DNA of 9,786 nt from Brevundimonas sp. UBA2388 (lineage in GTDB: Bacteria; Pseudomonadota; Alphaproteobacteria; Caulobacterales; Caulobacteraceae). Every line of letters begins with the position of its first letter. The stretch's first letter is position 1. Both the position numbers and the translations under genes were made by a program. The stretch lies in the NCBI GenBank assembly GCA_002343425.1, contig DDSO01000026.1, positions 58,625 to 68,410 on the forward strand, written 5' to 3'. Shown here in pieces: positions 6,883-9,786 of this stretch. A model generated the notes under the pieces. The model worked only from the letters and a program-made list of their open reading frames with translations, was not told the origin of the DNA and did not search any database.

Positions 6883-7542
6883 TCAGGCGACGGCGGCCAG
6901 CACCCGATCCAGCTCCCGAACCGCCGCGGCCGGCCCATCGGGGTGAGCCCAGACGGCGGCGCTGACGGCCACGAAATCGGCGCCCGCTGCGGCGAGTTCG
7001 CCGGCGGTGGCCGCCGTGATGCCGCCGATGGCGACACAGGGGGTTTCCACCGTCTCCTGCCAGATGGTCAGGATCTCCGGATCGGGCCGGTGAATCGTCG
7101 CCTTGGTCGTGGTCGGGAAGAAGGCGCCGAAGGCGACATAGTCCGCCCCGGCCTCGGCCGCGTCCATCGCCAGTTCCCGGCTGTCATGACAGGTGACGCC
7201 GATCATGGCGTCCCGGCCCATCATGGTGCGGGCCGCGCTGACGGAGCCGTCAGACTGCCCCAGATGAACGCCGTCGCAGCCCGACCGGGCCGCCAGGTCG
7301 GCGCGATCGTTGAGGATGACCGCCACGCCCCGCGCCTGGGCGATAGGCTTCAGCGCCGCAACGGCGGCCAGCACGGCCGCGTCGTCGGCGTCCTTGAGCC
7401 GGATCTGCAACGCCGCCACGTCCCCGGCGTCCAGCGCCGCCTCCAGATCGCGCGCAAAGGCGACCAGATCGGGGATCGCCGGCGGTGTGATCAGATACAG
7501 CCGGCAGGGCGGGCGGTCGGGAACGACGGGGGTCTTGGCCAT
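6883..7542 (-). CDS. thiE: Thiamine phosphate synthase
   Basis: A 219-residue TIM-barrel enzyme that joins hydroxymethylpyrimidine diphosphate to the thiazole phosphate to make thiamine phosphate, in the cytosol. Visible motifs are LQIRLKD (Gln46, Arg48, Lys50) for pyrimidine binding, LNDRADLA with Asp78, DGVHLGQSD ending at Asp97 (the two Mg-binding Asp positions), IGVTCHD (113-119), [16 protein letters not shown] (131-146) and VAIGGI (169-174) for phosphate binding. The length matches the family. The start at 7542 puts [21 protein letters not shown] at the N-terminus; an in-frame ATG at 7638 would add 32 residues over the divergent promoter of bfd and is unlikely. No TPP riboswitch is seen in its leader. 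The histidine kinase follows 67 bases downstream. Confidence 0.88.
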   Translation of the reverse strand: MAKTPVVPDRPPCRLYLITPPAIPDLVAFARDLEAALDAGDVAALQIRLKDADDAAVLAAVAALKPIAQARGVAVILNDRADLAARSGCDGVHLGQSDGSVSAARTMMGRDAMIGVTCHDSRELAMDAAEAGADYVAFGAFFPTTTKATIHRPDPEILTIWQETVETPCVAIGGITAATAGELAAAGADFVAVSAAVWAHPDGPAAAVRELDRVLAAVA

Positions 7543-7595
7543 GGGCGGGAAGTGCGACGGATGAACCGCATGGTCAACCGCCCAGTGCGAACGAC

Positions 7596-7625
7596 TTGCA
7601 TTCGCCCGGCCGCGCCTGCTATAGC
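7596..7625 (+). promoter_or_regulatory. Candidate bfd promoter
   Basis: TTGCAT at 7596-7601 and TATAGC at 7620-7625 are 18 bases apart. The latter lies within GCTATAGC (7618-7625), matching seven of eight positions of the Caulobacter -10 form GCTANAWC. GCTATAGC is itself palindromic, so it could also be read toward thiE, though no matching -35 is seen there. Transcription would begin near 7632, inside the Fur-like inverted repeat. Pattern match only. Confidence 0.35.
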
Positions 7626-7636
7626 GAACCATTCGC
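7624..7636. promoter_or_regulatory. Fur-box-like inverted repeat upstream of bfd
   Basis: GCGAA and TTCGC are exact inverted repeats separated by CCA. Compared with an inverted GCGAAT-N-ATTCGC arrangement of the Fur-box type, it differs at one position (C for T). It overlaps the end of the candidate -10 and the expected transcription start of bfd, where bound Fur would block initiation. Repression by iron-loaded Fur would suit bfd, whose product releases stored iron. The binding protein is inferred. Confidence 0.4.
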
Positions 7637-7658
7637 AACCAGTCGGGTCCGCCCCTCC

Positions 7659-7844
7659 GTGTACGTCTGCAACTGTAACGGCCTTCGCAAACGTGACGTC
7701 GCCGCCGCCATCGAGGCGGGCGCGACGCGGCCGCGCGATGTCTTCGCCCGCAACCAGTGCACCGCCCAGTGCGCCAAATGCGTCTGCGAAATGCGGGAGA
7801 TGATTCAGGAAACCCGCGAATCCTTCGCCATGGCGGCCGAATAG
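7659..7844 (+). CDS. bfd: Bacterioferritin-associated ferredoxin
   Basis: A 61-residue [2Fe-2S] ferredoxin that delivers electrons to bacterioferritin to mobilise stored iron. Starting at GTG 7659, the N-terminus is MYVCNCNG. Cys4, Cys6, Cys38 and Cys41 then fall at the same positions as the four cluster ligands of E. coli Bfd. Two additional cysteines, Cys34 and Cys43, flank the second pair in the run [17 protein letters not shown] reading from 7596 would add 21 residues across the promoter and is rejected. No SD is visible, and a near-leaderless transcript is possible given the predicted start near 7632. It is divergent from thiE and lies 160 bases upstream of bfr on the same strand. Confidence 0.88.
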   Translation: MYVCNCNGLRKRDVAAAIEAGATRPRDVFARNQCTAQCAKCVCEMREMIQETRESFAMAAE

Positions 7845-7864
7845 GCCCACGCCCTCCCTCCGGG

Positions 7865-7877
7865 GAGATTCATTCGC
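7865..7877. promoter_or_regulatory. Second Fur-box-like site, upstream of bfr
   Basis: GAGATTCATTCGC matches an inverted GCGAAT-N-ATTCGC arrangement at 10 of 12 specified positions, with a perfect right half. The heptamer CATTCGC occurs here and also at 7599-7605 and 7630-7636. A GANTC site (7867-7871) overlaps it. It lies about 55-65 bases upstream of the candidate bfr -10, a place more consistent with activation or indirect control than with promoter blocking. Low-moderate confidence. Confidence 0.28.
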
Positions 7878-7929
7878 ATTTTCAATGTCGTGATAAGCAC
7901 TCGCAGGTGAACACACGGCTGGTTGTCGT

Positions 7930-7937
7930 GCTAAAAC
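7930..7937 (+). promoter_or_regulatory. Candidate bfr -10 element
   Basis: GCTAAAAC fits every position of the Caulobacter housekeeping -10 form GCTANAWC. The -35 is not clear: GTGAACA around 7907-7913 is a poor match, and TTGTCG at 7923-7928 is too close. Predicted transcription would begin near 7943, giving a leader of about 60 bases before the bfr ATG. Confidence 0.35.
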
Positions 7938-8004
7938 AGCGCTTCAAAGCCGGTGATTCAGGATGGTCGGGCCGACCGCCGCGCCGCTGACGGAAAGAAT
8001 GACG

Positions 8005-8505
8005 ATGAAGGGCGATCCCGCGATCATCCGCACCCTCAACGCGGTGCTGACCAACGAACTGACGGCCGTGAACCAGTATTTCCTGCACGCCCGGATGTTC
8101 GAGAGCTGGGGCCTGAAGCATCTCGGCCAGATCATCTACGACGAATCGATCGGCGAGATGAAACACGCAGACATGCTGATCAAGCGGGTGCTGTTCCTCG
8201 ACGGCCTGCCGAACATGCAGGACCTGCACAAGCTGAAGATCGGCGAGACCGCCGTGGAATGCCTCGGGGCCGACCTGCAGCTGGAGCTGGGCGGGCGCGA
8301 GACCGTGAAGGCCGGCGTGGCCCAGTGCGAGGCCGCACAGGACTTCGTCAGCCGCGACATCCTGATGCGCATCCTGAACGACACCGAGGAGCACATCGAC
8401 TTCCTCGAGGCGCAGTTCAAACTGATCGAACAGCTGGGCGAGCAGAACTATCTGCAGTCCGCCATGACCGAAATCGCCCCGGACAAGAGCGCCACCGGGA
8501 ACTGA
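8005..8505 (+). CDS. bfr: Bacterioferritin
   Basis: A 166-residue haem-containing iron-storage subunit that forms a 24-mer shell and oxidises Fe(II) for deposition. The ferroxidase residues Glu18, Glu51, His54, Glu94 and His130 align with E. coli Bfr. The E. coli Glu127 position is Thr127 here, in NDTEEHIDFLE, with Glu128 and Glu129 next to it. The haem-ligand Met52 is present in EMKH (51-54). The start MKGDPAIIRTLN at 8005 is the family N-terminus, and GGAAAGA (7992-7998) is a good SD 6 bases upstream; ATGs at 7963 and 7999 are worse placed. With bfd just upstream, the two act as storage and release partners. Cytosolic. Confidence 0.93.
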   Translation: MKGDPAIIRTLNAVLTNELTAVNQYFLHARMFESWGLKHLGQIIYDESIGEMKHADMLIKRVLFLDGLPNMQDLHKLKIGETAVECLGADLQLELGGRETVKAGVAQCEAAQDFVSRDILMRILNDTEEHIDFLEAQFKLIEQLGEQNYLQSAMTEIAPDKSATGN

Positions 8506-8518
8506 CGGCCCGGCCCGC

Positions 8519-8554
8519 TCATTCCGGTCCCGCAGCCAAGGGGAGCCGGAATGA
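8519..8554 (+). promoter_or_regulatory. Hairpin that covers the SD and start codon of the next gene
   Basis: TCATTCCGG (8519-8527) pairs perfectly with CCGGAATGA (8546-8554). Inside it TCCC (8528-8531) pairs with GGGA (8541-8544), with a single bulged G at 8545 and a nine-base loop. In RNA this makes 13 base pairs that bury both the AAGGGGAG SD (8538-8545) and the AUG at 8551-8553. It could control translation of the membrane protein. There is no T-tract, so a terminator role for bfr is less likely. The structure is read by eye; its function is inferred. Confidence 0.5.
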
Positions 8555-9096
8555 CATCCATCGATCACGCACTCGACGACGCCCAGGACGCGGCGGCCAG
8601 CTTCCTCAACGCCGAGGGGCGCGGTGCCGCCCATGTGGCGCTGGGCGTGGCCGTGACGGTCGGCTTCGCCCTCGCCGCCACCCTGTTCGCCAGCCGAACC
8701 ATCCGCCCGCGCCCGCAGTTTCTGACGGACGACGACGCCCCGATCACCGAGCGGCCGCGCGGGCCGTTGAGCCTGATCCTGCCGGCGGTGTTCTCGGTCA
8801 CCACCCTGTCGGCCGTGCGGGTGTGGAACGCCCCTGCCCGGCCCGAGCGCACCACGGCCATGGGCCTGTGGGCCGCGGCCCAGGCGCTGAACGCGGTGTG
8901 GATCGCCATGCGGCCTGCCAGCCGTGGCCTGCAGATCGCGGCGGCCATGTCGTCGGCGGGACTGGCCGCCGCCTTCGCCCATGAGGCGCGCAAGCTGGAC
9001 GAGCGGGCGGGCAAGCTGGCGTCGCCGACCGGCGGGCGCGTGCGGCTGGCCAACTTCCTTCAGCGCAAGGCCGACCATCGGCCAACGGTGCACTGA
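8551..9096 (+). CDS. Small membrane protein, distant TspO/MBR resemblance
   Basis: A 181-residue protein of uncertain family. Hydrophobic segments lie at about 28-47, 73-92, 103-120 and 127-143. The stretch AQALNAVW (110-117) resembles the Q-x-x-L-N-x-x-W of TspO helix 3. The later LDERAGKL..P...V..A..L (149-170) keeps the spacing of the TspO L-A-G-x-L-x-x-P-Y-x-x-W-V-x-x-A-x-x-L segment, but most hydrophobic residues of that fifth helix are replaced by polar ones. TspO proteins bind porphyrins, so a link to the haem-containing bacterioferritin next door is conceivable. The N-terminal WTPP motif of TspO is absent, however, so the family call is tentative. SD AAGGGGAG is 5 bases before the ATG but is hidden in a hairpin. 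Otherwise it would be called hypothetical. Confidence 0.75.
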   Translation: MTSIDHALDDAQDAAASFLNAEGRGAAHVALGVAVTVGFALAATLFASRTIRPRPQFLTDDDAPITERPRGPLSLILPAVFSVTTLSAVRVWNAPARPERTTAMGLWAAAQALNAVWIAMRPASRGLQIAAAMSSAGLAAAFAHEARKLDERAGKLASPTGGRVRLANFLQRKADHRPTVH

Positions 9097-9191
9097 AAGA
9101 CCCCCAGCTTGCCGTGAGGCCCGGCATCCTCTAGGGACTGCGCCCGTTCGCGCGCCATCGCAGGCTGCGCCCAATCCCTTCCGAGACACCC

Positions 9192-9761
9192 ATGGCGAAG
9201 ATCAACGGCAACAACATCAAGCCCGGCATGGTCCTTGAGCACAACAAGGGCCTGTGGGTCGTGACCAAGGCCAGCCACGTCAAGCCGGGCAAGGGCGGCG
9301 CCTTCGCCAACGTCGAGGCCAAGAACCTCGAAACCGGCAACAAGCTGAACGAACGCTTCCGGTCGGAAGACAAGGTCGAGCGCGTCACACTGGAGCAGAA
9401 GGACTTCTCGTTCCTGTACGAGCAGGGCGACGCCCTGGTGTTCATGGACGACGCCACCTACGAACAGACCGAGCTGCAGAAGGACTGGGTCGGCGAGGAC
9501 CGCGTCGCCTATCTGCAGGACGGCATGAAGGTCGTCATCGAAATGCACGAGGACCGGCCCATCGGCCTGACCCTGCCCGACCAGGTCACGCTGGAAGTCG
9601 TCGAGACCGAGCCCACCGTGAAGGGCCAGACCGCCTCTTCGTCCTACAAGCCCGCCATCGCCAACAACGGCGTCCGCATCATGATCCCGCCGTACATGGG
9701 CGTGGGCGAGCGGATCGTCGTGGATACGACGACGGGCGAGTACGTTCGGCGCGCTGAATAG
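9192..9761 (+). CDS. efp: Translation elongation factor P
   Basis: A 189-residue, three-beta-barrel factor that enters the ribosomal E site and rescues stalling at polyproline. The N-terminal KOW-like domain (1-65) carries the modification loop [10 protein letters not shown] (29-38) with Lys34 at its tip, as in lysine-type EF-P modified by EpmA/EpmB in E. coli. This contrasts with the Arg32 type. The middle OB domain (about 66-126) has [15 protein letters not shown] (72-86). The C-terminal domain ends in [32 protein letters not shown] sequence, with the final signature Gly-Glu-Tyr at 183-185. Length matches the family. Only a weak GAG precedes the start. The Pro-rich protein at 4182-5090 is an obvious local client, by inference. 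Confidence 0.96.
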   Translation: MAKINGNNIKPGMVLEHNKGLWVVTKASHVKPGKGGAFANVEAKNLETGNKLNERFRSEDKVERVTLEQKDFSFLYEQGDALVFMDDATYEQTELQKDWVGEDRVAYLQDGMKVVIEMHEDRPIGLTLPDQVTLEVVETEPTVKGQTASSSYKPAIANNGVRIMIPPYMGVGERIVVDTTTGEYVRRAE

Positions 9762-9763
9762 AA

Positions 9764-9786
9764 GTGGCTAGTGGCTAGTGGCTGGT
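9764..9786. repeat. Heptamer tandem repeat at window edge
   Basis: GTGGCTA occurs twice in tandem (9764-9770, 9771-9777), followed by GTGGCTG (9778-9784) and the first two bases of another unit before the window ends. It begins two bases after the efp stop codon. The full length and any hairpin partner lie outside the window. Confidence 0.8.

Noticed and set aside
6816..7037. A 74-residue N-terminal extension of the histidine kinase.
   Set aside because: It overlaps the 3' end of thiE, is low-complexity, and would put a polar leader before the first membrane helices; ATG 6815 or 6809 is more natural.
7543..7658. TPP riboswitch upstream of thiE.
   Set aside because: The minus-strand leader lacks the CUGAGA-type conserved elements of the THI box, and the space is shared with the bfd promoter.
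7596..7658. Upstream TTG start for bfd.
   Set aside because: It would add 21 residues not found in Bfd proteins and would run through the predicted promoter; GTG 7659 gives the standard MYVC N-terminus.
9097..9191. Hairpin TGCCG...CGGCA (9110-9126) and a repeated CTGCGCCC (9138, 9165) before efp.
   Set aside because: A five-base stem without a T-tract is not a convincing terminator, and short GC-rich repeats are expected by chance. No clear efp promoter could be named.
1..9786. CRISPR arrays, tRNA or rRNA genes, insertion sequences, phage or integrase genes.
   Set aside because: No regularly spaced repeats, no cloverleaf-type sequence, no transposase or recombinase motifs, and no composition shift were seen by eye.

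Overview
The window looks like chromosomal DNA from a Caulobacterales alphaproteobacterium, probably Brevundimonas or a close relative. It is very GC-rich throughout, with GC-ending codons in every gene. Many starts have weak or no Shine-Dalgarno (SD) sequence, two candidate -10 elements resemble the Caulobacter GCTANAWC form, and GANTC sites (the CcrM target) occur near promoters. The genus is an inference from composition and protein style. The layout is ordinary chromosome: no insertion sequence, integrase, CRISPR array, tRNA or rRNA is visible, and no gene-free stretch exceeds 300 bases.

Layout, left to right. Bases 1-51 hold the last codons of a probable thiolase. A secreted alpha/beta-hydrolase esterase follows (99-1076). 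Its stop codon overlaps that of a convergent minus-strand pair: a DUF2975 membrane protein and a small XRE/YozG-type regulator (1073-1809), joined by a TGATG stop/start overlap. Diverging from that pair is an ABC exporter operon (1913-3585). Its ATPase resembles the BcrA/LanF class, and it is joined by another TGATG to a six-helix ABC-2 permease. The 103-bp divergent intergenic region carries a perfect 8-bp inverted repeat, the best operator candidate in the window. A YkgJ-type cysteine-cluster protein (3744-4172) comes next.

The middle is a minus-strand run. Read in the direction of transcription it is thiE (7542 to 6883), a MASE1-like membrane histidine kinase (6815 to 5133) and a secreted Pro/Ala-rich protein with a conserved-looking C-terminal domain (5090 to 4182). 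They may be co-transcribed, but no response regulator is present and the kinase input is unknown.

The right part is an iron module on the plus strand: bacterioferritin-associated ferredoxin bfd (7659-7844), then bacterioferritin bfr (8005-8505). After these come a small membrane protein with distant TspO/MBR resemblance (8551-9096) and elongation factor P (9192-9761). Fur-box-like sequences sit at the predicted start of bfd transcription and upstream of the predicted bfr promoter. That geometry would suit opposite control of iron release and iron storage. The start of the TspO-like gene lies inside a strong hairpin that buries both the SD and the AUG. The window ends inside a heptamer tandem repeat just after efp.

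The observations most worth following are the regulator/DUF2975/ABC module with its palindrome, the hairpin over the 8551 start, the paired Fur-like sites, and the unusual Thr at a bacterioferritin ferroxidase position.
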